Below, in pieces: positions 37,979 through 46,135 of a stretch of DNA of 64,000 nt. A program made the translations under genes and the position numbers. The notes below the pieces were generated by a model. That model worked only from the letters and a program-made list of their open reading frames with translations, did not search any database and was not told where the DNA came from. Position 1 is the first letter of the stretch; each line of letters starts with the position of its first letter. Location: NCBI GenBank assembly GCA_025809375.1, contig CP099514.1, positions 1,612,001 to 1,676,000 on the forward strand, given 5' to 3'. The stretch is from Bacillus zhangzhouensis. Lineage in GTDB: Bacteria > Bacillota > Bacilli > Bacillales > Bacillaceae.

Positions 37979-39120
37979 TCCCCCGTTTTTCCATCATTAT
38001 TTGAAACCTTTAATCCTCTTGGCCCTAAATACCGGACTCTCGGTCTAAAAATGCGATTATGCAAATGCTGTTCAATGACATGGGCTGCTAATCCACTAGC
38101 TCTTGCAGCAAAGAATATGGGTGTATAAAGTGAAAGAGGAATTCCGAGCACGTCATAAATAGGTGCAGCGTAATAATCAAGATTTGGATAGAGGTTTTTC
38201 TGCTCTTTCATGTATGCCTCTCCTGCTACACACATGTCATATAGCGTTGTATCTCCCTTTGATTCCGTAAGCGTTTTCAATGAACGTTTTAAAAGAGCGG
38301 CTCGCGGGTCCATTTTTCTCATGTATACTCTGTGGCCAAAGCCCATCATTTTTTCTTTTGCGGCTAACTTTCGTTCAATGAGCGCAAGAAATCCTTCCGT
38401 TGTTTTTCCTTCAAGAAGCATGTGCATGACAGCTTCATTTGCTCCTCCGTGAAGGTCACCTTTTAATGAAGAGATCGCTCCAGTAAAAGCACCATACATG
38501 TCAGAATGCGTGGATGCAATCACTCTAGCCGCAAACGTTGAATTCGGCAGCTCATGTTCGCTATATAGGGTGAGTGTCTGGTCAAAAGCGGTGATTTCTT
38601 CTTGTGTCGGGGGGCGTCCTGTTAGCATGGATAAAAAGTTTTCAGTGTAGAATTGGGTCTGATCTGGAGAAATAGCGCCGTCTTTTGTGAGAATATGATA
38701 GCTTCCAGCAACAATGGCCGGCAGCTGGCCTAGTAATCGAACTGCACGTCTTTTTTGGCAAGCTTCAGATCGATCATGTAATGCGTCATCGTACCCTGCA
38801 AGAGCAGATAAACACGTTCTCACCGCATCCATAGGGTGGGTGGTTTTTGGCAGCTTCGTTAAAATGGTTTGAATGGTTGGATGTAAATTCGTTTGTGAGG
38901 ATATATTTTGCTGAAATTGGTGATATTCCATCGCATCTGGTAATTTTCCATAAATAAGCAGATAAGCTGTTTCTAAATATGTCTTGTTTTGTGCTAGTTC
39001 AATGAGGTCGTACCCGCGAATCACAATTTCCTCTTGCTCCACATCTAAATATGATATGGACGTTTCGCTTGCCACAATGTCTTCAAGCCCCGGTTTATAC
39101 TGCAATTGTTCAGTCAACAT
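37975..39120 (-). CDS. prpC: 2-methylcitrate synthase / citrate synthase
   Basis: A 381-aa citrate synthase family protein (B. subtilis MmgD type) joining propionyl-CoA or acetyl-CoA to oxaloacetate. Catalytic His are in [11 protein letters not shown] and MGFGHRVY; the last catalytic Asp region is [12 protein letters not shown] start at ATG 39120 with AGGGGGTGAT 3-11 nt upstream; the longer frame to 39162 lacks a site. First gene of prpC-D-B. Compared with the B. subtilis mmg operon, the acyl-CoA genes mmgA-C are absent here. Confidence 0.92.
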   Translation of the reverse strand: MLTEQLQYKPGLEDIVASETSISYLDVEQEEIVIRGYDLIELAQNKTYLETAYLLIYGKLPDAMEYHQFQQNISSQTNLHPTIQTILTKLPKTTHPMDAVRTCLSALAGYDDALHDRSEACQKRRAVRLLGQLPAIVAGSYHILTKDGAISPDQTQFYTENFLSMLTGRPPTQEEITAFDQTLTLYSEHELPNSTFAARVIASTHSDMYGAFTGAISSLKGDLHGGANEAVMHMLLEGKTTEGFLALIERKLAAKEKMMGFGHRVYMRKMDPRAALLKRSLKTLTESKGDTTLYDMCVAGEAYMKEQKNLYPNLDYYAAPIYDVLGIPLSLYTPIFFAARASGLAAHVIEQHLHNRIFRPRVRYLGPRGLKVSNNDGKTGE

Positions 39121-39172
39121 ATCACCCCCTTTTCGTCCAATTGTTGATCTCCAAACGAGCAAACGGCCAGAA

Positions 39173-39202
39173 ATGATATGAATCTATAGATCGGAAAATA
39201 CC
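39173..39202 (-). promoter_or_regulatory. Possible sigma-E promoter of prpCDB
   Basis: On the minus strand GGTATTT (39196-39202) and CATATCAT (39173-39180) are 15 nt apart, similar to the sigma-E pattern -35 ATATT / -10 CATACAAT. The B. subtilis mmg operon is sigma-E dependent. The match is imperfect. Confidence 0.35.
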
Positions 39203-39285
39203 GTGCAAGTCGGATGCCCAGTTTCCATTTTATCCAAGGCACTTCATCTTGTAAATAAAAGAACGTATGTCCAGTTGAACATACG

Positions 39286-39825
39286 TTAGCTGTAGTATGG
39301 AGAAATCATAATATATACAATGACGCCAGTGAGACTAACATAGAGCCAAAGCGGCATCGTCCAGCGGGCAATTTTACGGTGACGCTCAACTTGCATCTGT
39401 GCGCCTCTAAATAGTGTAATCAGTGCAAGCGGTACAATAATTGCTGAAAGCACAATATGTGTAATCAAAATAAAGAAGTAAATTGGACGAATGATCCCTT
39501 CTCCTCCGAAGTGTGTATCAGCTGCCATTGAATGATACGTCACATACGAAATTAAAAAGACAAGTGTTGTTGAAAATGCAGCAAAGATAAATCGTCTATG
39601 CGCTTTAATGTTCTTTTGTTTAATCATGATAAGTGCTGAAAGTAAGAAGATAAACGTAAAGCTGTTCATCACGGCATTCAGTAACGGCAGAAATGTAATA
39701 TCCAGATGACTAAATTTATCTGTTTTTGGCATTAAAAATAATAAAGCGATTAATCCGTTTATGGCAATTGTTAAAATGACAACAATGCCGGTGAAATTTT
39801 TCGGTTTTTGATTCTGTTCATTCAT
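39286..39825 (-). CDS. yozB: DUF420 membrane protein YozB
   Basis: A 179-aa protein with five predicted helices (GIVVILTIAINGLIALLFL, LLNAVMNSFTFIFLLSALIMI, FAAFSTTLVFLISYVTYHS, YFFILITHIVLSAIIVPLALI, LWLYVSLTGVIVYIM). Conserved His lie in KAHRRF, VTYHS, ITHIV and VERHRKIARW, typical of DUF420/CtaM-like proteins linked to heme-copper oxidase maturation. Same length and place as B. subtilis YozB (178). Confidence 0.88.
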   Translation of the reverse strand: MNEQNQKPKNFTGIVVILTIAINGLIALLFLMPKTDKFSHLDITFLPLLNAVMNSFTFIFLLSALIMIKQKNIKAHRRFIFAAFSTTLVFLISYVTYHSMAADTHFGGEGIIRPIYFFILITHIVLSAIIVPLALITLFRGAQMQVERHRKIARWTMPLWLYVSLTGVIVYIMISPYYS

Positions 39826-40029
39826 GTTTGAAAACCTCTCTTTATTAGTTCCGACTAAGAGTATGTTATTTAACTTTTTCTATAAAGTCAATGAATTCGC
39901 TGTCTTCGTCGAATTTTAGACAAACTTGCCGATTACTGGCATTCTAGCGGGTTGAAAGATTCATCCACTTCCTTTAGAATAGAAACTTATGTGGTTTTTA
40001 TGATTTCTTATATGAAAGGAGTAATGGAC

Positions 40030-40536
40030 TTGTCAATCTTACAGGAAACAGCCAAAGATGTGAAGGCGTTAGAGCAAGAATTACAGCAATTGCAGTTCCA
40101 AATGTATCGAATGCAAGAAAATATGAAAGATATTTCGAAAAAAGCAAAAATCATTGGTATCGATCAGGCGAAAGAAGATGAATGGATGATTGTATCTGCA
40201 ATTGAAAGTGCTGATACATGTAAAATCATGCTGACCGATTGTGAAAAAGCTTTTCGCGGACAATCTGATTTTTCCTTAATCGCGGAATATCCTGAAGAAG
40301 GAAAGATTCATATTGCAGATATTAAAGGACCTCCCGATAATGGATACGGTTCAATCTGTATGAAGCATTTAAAAGAAATTGCAAGAGAACAGAACATCCC
40401 AGTCATCACAGGTGACCTCGTCAAAAGAGACTGGAATCACGTGGACCGCTTGATTCACTTTTATGAAAAGCACCAATTTGATGTCCAAATCAATTGGAAA
40501 GAACAAAGCGGAGAAATTTATTGGGTAGACAGCTAA
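40030..40536 (+). CDS. yocC: YocC-like protein with GNAT-type C-terminus
   Basis: About 168 aa. A Gln/Glu-rich coiled coil (~5-40, ALEQELQQLQFQMYRMQENM) is followed by a region with an acetyltransferase-like signature (IKGPPDNGYGSICMKHLKEIA, then IHFYEKHQFDV). The TTG start at 40030 has AAAGGAG 8 nt upstream; the longer frame from 39952 is unlikely. Position matches B. subtilis yocC. Substrate unknown; the fold is inferred from motif pattern only. Confidence 0.65.
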   Translation: MSILQETAKDVKALEQELQQLQFQMYRMQENMKDISKKAKIIGIDQAKEDEWMIVSAIESADTCKIMLTDCEKAFRGQSDFSLIAEYPEEGKIHIADIKGPPDNGYGSICMKHLKEIAREQNIPVITGDLVKRDWNHVDRLIHFYEKHQFDVQINWKEQSGEIYWVDS

Positions 40537-40584
40537 CGACAAATAACCAGCGTGTATGATGGAATATACGCTGGTTATTTGTCG
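40537..40584. repeat. Perfect 17-bp inverted repeat after yocC
   Basis: CGACAAATAACCAGCGT pairs with ACGCTGGTTATTTGTCG around 14 nt that can pair further (TAT/ATA). It begins at the yocC stop codon. No clear U-run follows, so it may act as an RNA end-protecting or processing hairpin, or as an imperfect terminator. Confidence 0.75.
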
Positions 40585-40636
40585 AAAATGCAAATTTTTC
40601 TGAAAAATATGTGTTTTTTTGACCAAAAAAGGGTAC

Positions 40637-40665
40637 AATAAAAACATCAGGCCGCCACCTGATGC
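40637..40665 (-). terminator. Terminator of yocH
   Basis: CATCAGG/CCTGATG hairpin followed by TTTTTATTG on the minus strand, 25 nt beyond the yocH stop. Confidence 0.8.
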
Positions 40666-40689
40666 TTTCTTCCAAAAAACAATAGATTA

Positions 40690-41511
40690 CTAGTTAAGTA
40701 CTTTCACTTTGACTGATTTTACGCCCCAATTTTTTGCTTGGGATTTGTTTGGTACATGTACATCAATTTTGTTACCTTTAATTGCGCCGCCAGTATCTGC
40801 TGCGATGGCTTCACCGTAGCCTTCAACATAAACCTTACTTCCTAATGGAATGACATTAGGATCTACTGCAATCACTTTTACATTTGGGTTTTTGTTTAAG
40901 TTTACCCCTGTTGCAGTGATACCTGAGATGCCACCATCATTTGCTGTATAAGCCGTAGCCGTTACAGTCATTTCTTTTTGTACACTTTGACTAGCAGAAG
41001 ATGATTCTGCTTTAGCTGTTTCCTGTGTAGGAGCAGCTTTTTTCGTTGCTTCCTGTTTAGGAGCAGCTTTTTGTGCTGTTTGCTCTTTTTGGACAGGCTC
41101 CTGTTTTTGTACAGGCTCTGAGCTTACCGGAGCTGAGCTTTGACCAGCAACACTTAGTGTTGAACCAATCATAATTATATCTGAGTTTAAGTTATTCCAA
41201 GACTTAAGATCGCTAATTGAGACATTGAATTTTTGAGCGATTTTCCAGAGGCTGTCCCCCTTCTGGACTTTATACTGCTCCTGAGTTTTCTCTTTTGAAG
41301 AGATTGTCAATTTATCACCTACATAAATCATGTCTGTAGATAAATTGTTCCAACCCTTTAGGTCCTTTAGAGACACATCATTTTTTTGAGAGATTCTCCA
41401 AAGTGTATCACCTTTCTTCACAGTGATTTCCTTTGCAGAAGCTTGCTGTGCTCCAAATGCTGTTGTTGAGATTGCTGCAACAGCAACCAAGGACATAATA
41501 GTCTTCTTCAT
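40690..41511 (-). CDS. yocH: Cell-wall hydrolase with LysM and 3D domains
   Basis: A 273-aa secreted protein. It has a signal peptide with cleavage near QQASAKE (~26), two LysM modules (~28-70 and ~77-121) and a Gln/Lys/Ala-rich linker (~125-175). A C-terminal 3D domain holds conserved Asp residues (YTANDGGISG, AVDPNVIPLGS, AADTGGAIKGNKIDVHV). It resembles B. subtilis YocH (287 aa), a WalRK-controlled muralytic protein that acts during growth. A WalR box lies upstream. Confidence 0.93.
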   Translation of the reverse strand: MKKTIMSLVAVAAISTTAFGAQQASAKEITVKKGDTLWRISQKNDVSLKDLKGWNNLSTDMIYVGDKLTISSKEKTQEQYKVQKGDSLWKIAQKFNVSISDLKSWNNLNSDIIMIGSTLSVAGQSSAPVSSEPVQKQEPVQKEQTAQKAAPKQEATKKAAPTQETAKAESSSASQSVQKEMTVTATAYTANDGGISGITATGVNLNKNPNVKVIAVDPNVIPLGSKVYVEGYGEAIAADTGGAIKGNKIDVHVPNKSQAKNWGVKSVKVKVLN

Positions 41512-41574
41512 AAAGTAAATCCTCCCTTGTTAGCTTTTTATGGCGGCTAACGAGTGCTATCGTAACATATGTAA

Positions 41575-41591
41575 ATGTCAATTCAATAACA
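41575..41591 (-). promoter_or_regulatory. WalR box upstream of yocH
   Basis: Minus strand TGTTAT-TGAAT-TGACAT fits the WalR direct repeat TGTWAH-N5-TGTWAH with one deviation in the second half. It overlaps the -35 of a promoter whose -10 is TATGTT (TTGTTA-17-TATGTT). Confidence 0.65.
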
Positions 41592-41744
41592 AAACGATAT
41601 GTTTTAGATTACAGTTCCTTTACATGAAACATCTCTCTCCATTGGTAAATCAGACCACAAAACAGCTCAATTACCTGCCATATCAAGGTTTTGAAAGGAT
41701 CAGAAATCTCCTGTTGAAAACGCGTCCAAACGTAGAGAAAAAAA

Positions 41745-43547
41745 TTATTTTTCTTCTTCAACTTCTTTATTTTTCTCTTTTTCTATAAATAAACGGATTT
41801 CTTCTAAAAAAACATCCCCGTATTTCTCTCTTTTTTGAGCGCCTATTCCCTTAATATGGAGAAGTTCTTCTTCTGTTTTAGGTTGAACAGCTGACATTTC
41901 CTTCAAGGTTTGATCAGAAAATACAACAAATGGCGGAACGCCCTGCTCTCTCGCCAGCTTCATTCTCACCGCTCTCAGCTGCTCAAATAATGCATCGTTT
42001 TCTTGAATCGCCTCTCTTTTAACTGCTTGTTTTTTATACACAGCCTCTTGTCCGATTAACACTTTCTTTCCTTTATGTGTCACTTTTAATGTTGGATAAG
42101 CGCCTTCAGACATGTGCAAATACTCTTCTGTAATTAAAAATTCGATAAAATCACTGATTTGCTGGGCTGATTGCTGCTTCATTAATGCGTATGTAGGAAG
42201 ACGGTCGAAACCGAGGTCAAGCACTTTTTTATTTTTAGAGCCTGCCAGTACTTGAGCAATCATTATTTTTCCAAATCGCTCGTTCATTCTAACTGTACAC
42301 GATAAAACCATTTGCGCTTCTTGAGTGACCTCTTCACGCGCGCTCTCATCAAGGCAATTGCTACATTTTTGGCAAGGGGTACTTGCTGATTGATCAAAGT
42401 AGTCCATCACAAATTGCTGCAGACATTGCTCAGTATGACAGTAATCGACCATTTGCCTTAGTTTAAGCAGTTCATGGTGATAGCGCACTTCATCTTCTGT
42501 TGACTGTTCAATGAGGAAGCGCTGCAATCGTACGCCCTGCGGCGAAAACAGTAAAATGCATTCACTTTGGAGTCCGTCTCTGCCGGCACGTCCAGCTTCT
42601 TGATAGTAGCTTTCAATATCCCTTGGAATTTGATGATGAATCACAAAACGGACATTTGACTTATTAATTCCCATGCCAAATGCAGATGTAGCGACCATGA
42701 CCTGGATGTCATCATTTAAAAACAGGTTTTGCTGCTCTTCTCTCACATCGTCATCTAACCCGCCATGATAAATGCCAGCTTTGATTTTTTGTTTCTTTAG
42801 CCGATTGTAAATGTTTTCGGCTTCTTTTCTTGTAGCAGTATAAATAATGCCAGACTCAAGCTGATTTTTCTTCATATAATGGGTGATAAAGCGGTCACTA
42901 TTTTCTCCTTTAACCACCTGAAAAGATAAATTCTCTCTAGCAAACCCAGTTAAGATGGTTTCTTCTTCGTTCATACCAAGCTGTTCACATATATCTCTGT
43001 GGACCTTTTTCGTGGCTGTAGCAGTTAATGCGACAATCACTGGCCTTTTTGTCAGCTTATTTAAGCATTCTTGAATATAGCGATAGCTTGGCCTAAAATC
43101 ATGGCCCCACTCAGATATACAGTGCGCTTCATCAACTGCAATTAAAGGGATCGTTAACCGATCAAGCAGCTGAAAAAAACGTTCATTTTGTAAACGTTCA
43201 GGTGTGATATAAAGCAGCTGATATTCCCCATGTTCACATTTTTTCAGCCTTTTATTCATTTCAGCTGCGGAAAGTGTGCTGTTTAAAAAGGAAGATCGTA
43301 TGCCCATCTCATTTAGCGCATCGACTTGATCTTTCATTAAAGAAATTAGCGGGGATACAACGATTGTTGTTCCTTCCATCATCAGGGCAGGAATCTGGTA
43401 GCAAGCTGATTTCCCCCCGCCAGTCGGCATAATACAGACGGTATCCTTCTGTTTGTTTACAATCGATTCAATGGCTTGCTTCTGTCCCTGCCTAAAGGCA
43501 TCAAAGCCAAAGTATTGTTTCAGGAGTGCTTCTGCTTGTTCTAACAT
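41745..43547 (-). CDS. recQ: RecQ-type ATP-dependent DNA helicase
   Basis: A 600-aa RecQ helicase (B. subtilis YocI type). Helicase motifs: Walker A MPTGGGKSACYQ (~40), DEAH box AVDEAHCISEWGHDFRP (~135), motif VI QEAGRAGRDG (~315). The zinc-binding RecQ-Ct cysteines are in CHTEQC, CQKCSNC. An HRDC domain follows (VVFSDQTLKEMSAVQPKTEEEL, ~525), then an acidic/lysine tail. It acts in recombination and fork repair. It lies between yocH and the 6S-2 RNA as in B. subtilis. Confidence 0.94.
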   Translation of the reverse strand: MLEQAEALLKQYFGFDAFRQGQKQAIESIVNKQKDTVCIMPTGGGKSACYQIPALMMEGTTIVVSPLISLMKDQVDALNEMGIRSSFLNSTLSAAEMNKRLKKCEHGEYQLLYITPERLQNERFFQLLDRLTIPLIAVDEAHCISEWGHDFRPSYRYIQECLNKLTKRPVIVALTATATKKVHRDICEQLGMNEEETILTGFARENLSFQVVKGENSDRFITHYMKKNQLESGIIYTATRKEAENIYNRLKKQKIKAGIYHGGLDDDVREEQQNLFLNDDIQVMVATSAFGMGINKSNVRFVIHHQIPRDIESYYQEAGRAGRDGLQSECILLFSPQGVRLQRFLIEQSTEDEVRYHHELLKLRQMVDYCHTEQCLQQFVMDYFDQSASTPCQKCSNCLDESAREEVTQEAQMVLSCTVRMNERFGKIMIAQVLAGSKNKKVLDLGFDRLPTYALMKQQSAQQISDFIEFLITEEYLHMSEGAYPTLKVTHKGKKVLIGQEAVYKKQAVKREAIQENDALFEQLRAVRMKLAREQGVPPFVVFSDQTLKEMSAVQPKTEEELLHIKGIGAQKREKYGDVFLEEIRLFIEKEKNKEVEEEK

Positions 43548-43636
43548 TCAATTCCCTCTCTGTCTTTTGTTTTGTTTATTTTAACATACATTCATGCCTC
43601 TTTCGGCTGTCTGTGCAATTTCGTTTTTTTCGCAAA

Positions 43637-43671
43637 ATAAAAAGCCATTTTCCAAAATGGAAAATGGCTTG
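43637..43671 (-). terminator. Terminator of the 6S-2 RNA
   Basis: AAGCCATTTTCC/GGAAAATGGCTT with 5-nt loop followed on the minus strand by TTTTTATTTT. Confidence 0.88.
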
Positions 43672-43675
43672 AATC

Positions 43676-43866
43676 ATCCTAGGAAAAGCTGCGGATGCCG
43701 TAATCTAAGTAAGAAAGTTTTAAACCACCACTCCTCAAAGTGGGTGTTTGCAGAAACGTTCCTGTCTTCCTCTCTAAGGAGGCATGACATTCCAGCTTCA
43801 ATATAAAACTCCCTATTACAGCTTAAAGGTTAAAACTTAATTAACATTACGCGCATCGCAGCCTTT
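43676..43866 (-). ncRNA. bsrB: 6S-2 RNA
   Basis: The two ends form the long closing stem of 6S RNA. 5' AAAGGCUGCG-AUGC-G-CGUAAU pairs with 3' AUUACG-GCAU-C-CGCAGCUUUU. The interior is unstructured purine-rich and hairpin sequence (e.g. CACCCACUUUGAGGAGUGGUGG) forming the sigma-A holoenzyme-binding bubble. The promoter is TTGAAA (43895-43900), 17 bp, TAGTAT (43872-43877). In B. subtilis bsrB is located beside yocI/recQ, as here. The RNA is ~190 nt. It modulates RNA polymerase and serves as template for pRNAs. Confidence 0.88.
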
Positions 43867-43871
43867 AAACT

Positions 43872-43900
43872 ATACTACACGAAAGCTTATTAAATTTCAA
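43872..43900 (-). promoter_or_regulatory. Promoter of 6S-2 RNA
   Basis: TTGAAA - 17 bp - TAGTAT on the minus strand; start expected at about 43865. Between it and the next gene (43901-44044) I see only AT-rich sequence. Confidence 0.7.
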
Positions 43901-44044
43901 GAGATCTTTTTTCTATGAAATACTCATGTATACAAGATATTTGTTCATGTGTACATAAGAAAAAATTATTCTGAAAAAATTTAACCTTCGCTTATGATTC
44001 TATTTTTCCTCATTCCTTTCCCGCTGGAAGGGAAAAGAAAACAT

Positions 44045-44075
44045 CAAAAAAGCCGCCGCCTATTTGGCAGCAGCT
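44045..44075 (-). terminator. Terminator of the YhfK-like gene
   Basis: Minus strand GCTGCTGCC / GGCGGCGGC hairpin with a T6 tail. Confidence 0.85.
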
Positions 44076-44083
44076 CTCTTCTC

Positions 44084-44731
44084 TTACAGATTGCGAAGTG
44101 CTTCTTCTACTGGTTTATCACCTTTAATCAAGTCAAAGGACTTATTTTTCACATTGGATTCTGTTAAGCTCTCCACAAGAACAATGGCTACGTCCTCTCT
44201 TGAAATCTCGATATTATGATTATCTGGAATATGTTCTGCAGCTTCAATTTTTCCTGTTTTCTCCTCATGCAGCAAGGCACCTGGACGGACAATCGTATAG
44301 GAAAGACCAGATTGTTTTAAGTGCTCATCAGCTTTTCTTTTCGCTTCATAATAAGTTTCCATACTTCCTTGCCCTTTACCTTGGTTCGGATCATCAGCAT
44401 TATAGGCACTAAGCATAACAAAATGCTGGATGTTTTCTTTTTTCGCTGTATCAATGAGGCGTTTTGCACCTTCTTGATCTACCGCAATGGTCTTATCTGC
44501 ACCTGTTTTTGAGCCTGAACCAGCTGCAAAGATGACAGCGTCTGCTTGTTTCACAGCATCTGTCACATCTTTTTCAAGATCGCCGATGACAGGTGCTGCA
44601 CCAAGTTCTTTTAGCACATCAGCTTGTTTTTCGTCTCGAATGAGCGCAAGCGGCTCATGTCCTTTTTCTTTTAAATAACGAACGACAAGTCTGCCTGTAT
44701 GTCCATTTGCTCCTGCAACTAACACTTTCAT
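44084..44731 (-). CDS. NAD(P)-binding atypical SDR, YhfK-like
   Basis: A 215-aa Rossmann protein of the NmrA/SDR_a5 type. The cofactor loop is GANGHTGRLVVRYL (~7-20). AAGSGSKTGADKTIAVDQEGA, YEAKRKADEHLKQSGLSYTIVRPG (YxxxK) and EDVAIVLVESL follow. It resembles B. subtilis YhfK. It probably reduces or epimerises a small metabolite; the substrate is unknown. Ribosome binding site AGAAAGGAGAA. Confidence 0.82.
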   Translation of the reverse strand: MKVLVAGANGHTGRLVVRYLKEKGHEPLALIRDEKQADVLKELGAAPVIGDLEKDVTDAVKQADAVIFAAGSGSKTGADKTIAVDQEGAKRLIDTAKKENIQHFVMLSAYNADDPNQGKGQGSMETYYEAKRKADEHLKQSGLSYTIVRPGALLHEEKTGKIEAAEHIPDNHNIEISREDVAIVLVESLTESNVKNKSFDLIKGDKPVEEALRNL

Positions 44732-44799
44732 TGTTCATTCTCCTTTCTGTATCTGTTTCATCTTTATCCTTTTTTGCTATCATTCAAACACTTAAGCAG

Positions 44800-44832
44800 A
44801 AAAAAGCCCTTCCCAACAGGTGGGAAAGGCTC
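44800..44832 (-). terminator. Terminator of the YozO-like gene
   Basis: Minus strand AGCCTTTCCC/GGGAAGGGCT with a T-run. Confidence 0.85.
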
Positions 44833-44905
44833 AGCAATGTGCGATCTATGAAATAAGAACAAAGAATGAGAAAAGTGCATATGATCTATGTAATCGCAAA
44901 ATTGA

Positions 44906-45244
44906 TCAGCAAAGATGTTTTGTCAAAATGGCTTGCACATCACTCAAATCCGTCTCTTTAGAAAAGTCGAGTTCAAATACTTTTGAGCTTGTGACAATCA
45001 GCATACCTGTGTCCTGATCAAACACGCCTGCTTCTTGAATAGCAAAACTTTCAATTGATCGATACGGCAAGGAGACCCTGACTTTCTTCTTAGAAAAGAC
45101 GCGGTTATCGCCAAAGATCAGTCGTTTATTGGTCAAGCAAACTTGGTCGTGACGCAGTCTGTAAACAGCCTCAATTCTTTCCCCTTCAATCAATAAGGAT
45201 TCGAATTTCTTATCATTTTGTTTACTGACAGAAAAAATACCCAC
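44906..45244 (-). CDS. Bacterial PH-domain protein, YozO-like
   Basis: About 112 aa forming a single bacterial pleckstrin-homology-like domain. Evidence is the strand pattern LIEGERIEAVYRLRHDQVCLTNKRLIFGD, SLPYRSIESFAIQ and MLIVTSSKVFELDF. I start at GTG 45244, with GAGGGGGT 5 nt upstream; the ATG at 45268 has no site. It resembles B. subtilis YozO, which is of unknown function. An imperfect hairpin (45283-45313) lies in its leader. Confidence 0.65.
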   Translation of the reverse strand: MGIFSVSKQNDKKFESLLIEGERIEAVYRLRHDQVCLTNKRLIFGDNRVFSKKKVRVSLPYRSIESFAIQEAGVFDQDTGMLIVTSSKVFELDFSKETDLSDVQAILTKHLC

Positions 45245-45480
45245 GTAAACCCCCTCTTCCTGCATCAAATTCCTTTATGACAAAACGGCCACACGGCTCT
45301 GTGGGTACGTTTTATTCTCACTTATAGAATACGCTATAAATGATCGTTATTCCATTACGAATAGATTAAATTTCATTTAACTTTTCCTTTTTGATCCGAT
45401 GCGCTTTCCTCTACTTATTTAGACTGTTACAGCAGGAAAAAAGTTTCAGTTCTTTTCGAGAAATAATGCTGAATCATTCC

Positions 45481-45518
45481 AATAAAAAAACAGTGATTAT
45501 GCCAAATCACTGTTTTTA
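45481..45518 (-). terminator. Terminator overlapping the 54-aa gene stop
   Basis: AAAAACAGTGATT / AATCACTGTTTTT with a long T-run on the minus strand. The left arm is the last codons of the small gene. Confidence 0.85.
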
Positions 45519-45661
45519 AATGACGATTCGTCTTTTGGTGTATCAATCGTTCCCTCGGCATACACATCGGAAATCTGTTCAAGCGTAATCGCCATATCAG
45601 CGTCTTCGTGTTCATGCCAAGCATTTTGATTTTTCTGCTCGTCATTTTGCTGCTTTTTCAT
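45497..45661 (-). CDS. 54-aa acidic hypothetical protein
   Basis: Starts at ATG 45661, the third of three consecutive ATG codons. AGGGTG (45669-45674) is correctly spaced only for this one. The protein is hydrophilic and acidic (KKQQNDEQKNQN, WHEHEDADMAITLEQISDVY, DTPKDESSF) with no membrane segment. Codons look coding-like, and a proper ribosome binding site and terminator frame the gene. The alternative frame (72 aa, 45427-45645) is arginine-rich and implausible. I do not recognise the family. Confidence 0.75.
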   Translation of the reverse strand: MKKQQNDEQKNQNAWHEHEDADMAITLEQISDVYAEGTIDTPKDESSFKNSDLA

Positions 45662-45710
45662 CATCATCACCCTTTACTGTTTTTCTTAGTATGAGTGATG
45701 ACCCTCAAAA

Positions 45711-45923
45711 TCATTCAGCCGAAAACTCTTCGAAATACTCCTTGTAATACCCGCCTACTCTACCCGTATTGTCAATAACAAACAAGAATTCTTCTGTTTC
45801 ATTTTTCACTTCATATGTGCTTCCAACCGTTAATGCCCGGTCGACCATATATTTTTTCGCGTTTGTATGTACACATTTTACTTGCTTTAACGTTTGTGCC
45901 GTTTGCCAGTTTTGATGGATCAT
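45711..45923 (-). CDS. DUF6501-like small protein
   Basis: A 70-aa basic/acidic cytoplasmic protein: WQTAQTLKQVKCVHTNAKKY, then a small beta-rich SH3-like core (LTVGSTYEVKNETEEFLFVIDNTGRVGGYYKEYFEE). It is of a widespread Bacillus family with no known function. Ribosome binding site AAAAGGAG. It lies between the 54-aa gene and dhaS. Confidence 0.78.
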   Translation of the reverse strand: MIHQNWQTAQTLKQVKCVHTNAKKYMVDRALTVGSTYEVKNETEEFLFVIDNTGRVGGYYKEYFEEFSAE

Positions 45924-45997
45924 GATTTAAAAACTCCTTTTTTCATCTATACATTTATTGTAGCCAAATTCTCGCGAAATGCAATGAGTGTTATGGA

Positions 45998-46043
45998 TTG
46001 CATTCAAACATGTCGTGTAATATGATAATTGTATACGTTTACA
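45998..46043 (+). promoter_or_regulatory. dhaS promoter with cre-like operator
   Basis: TTGCAT (45998-46003), 17 bp, TATGAT (46021-46026). TGTATACGTTTACA (46030-46043) matches the CcpA cre consensus TGWAANCGNTNWCA at all but one position and covers the predicted start site. CcpA would block initiation, so catabolite repression of dhaS is likely. Confidence 0.55.
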
Positions 46044-46135
46044 TCTATGTGCGTATACAGTTTCGTTGCATGTCCGCTTTTCCCACCTAGAACTCGCAGA
46101 AAACAATCCATATCTTTAAGGAGGTTTGTTTATTT

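Noticed and set aside
43901-44044. Additional small RNA or gene between bsrB and the YhfK-like gene
   Set aside because: AT-rich with no promoter-terminator pair or ribosome binding site I could support.
44500-44700. Plus-strand frames over the YhfK-like gene
   Set aside because: Antisense shadows; Ser/Ala/Phe-rich with no start signals.
45427-45645. 72-codon minus-strand frame
   Set aside because: Arg/His-rich composition and no ribosome binding site; it shadows the 54-aa gene, which has both a site and a terminator.
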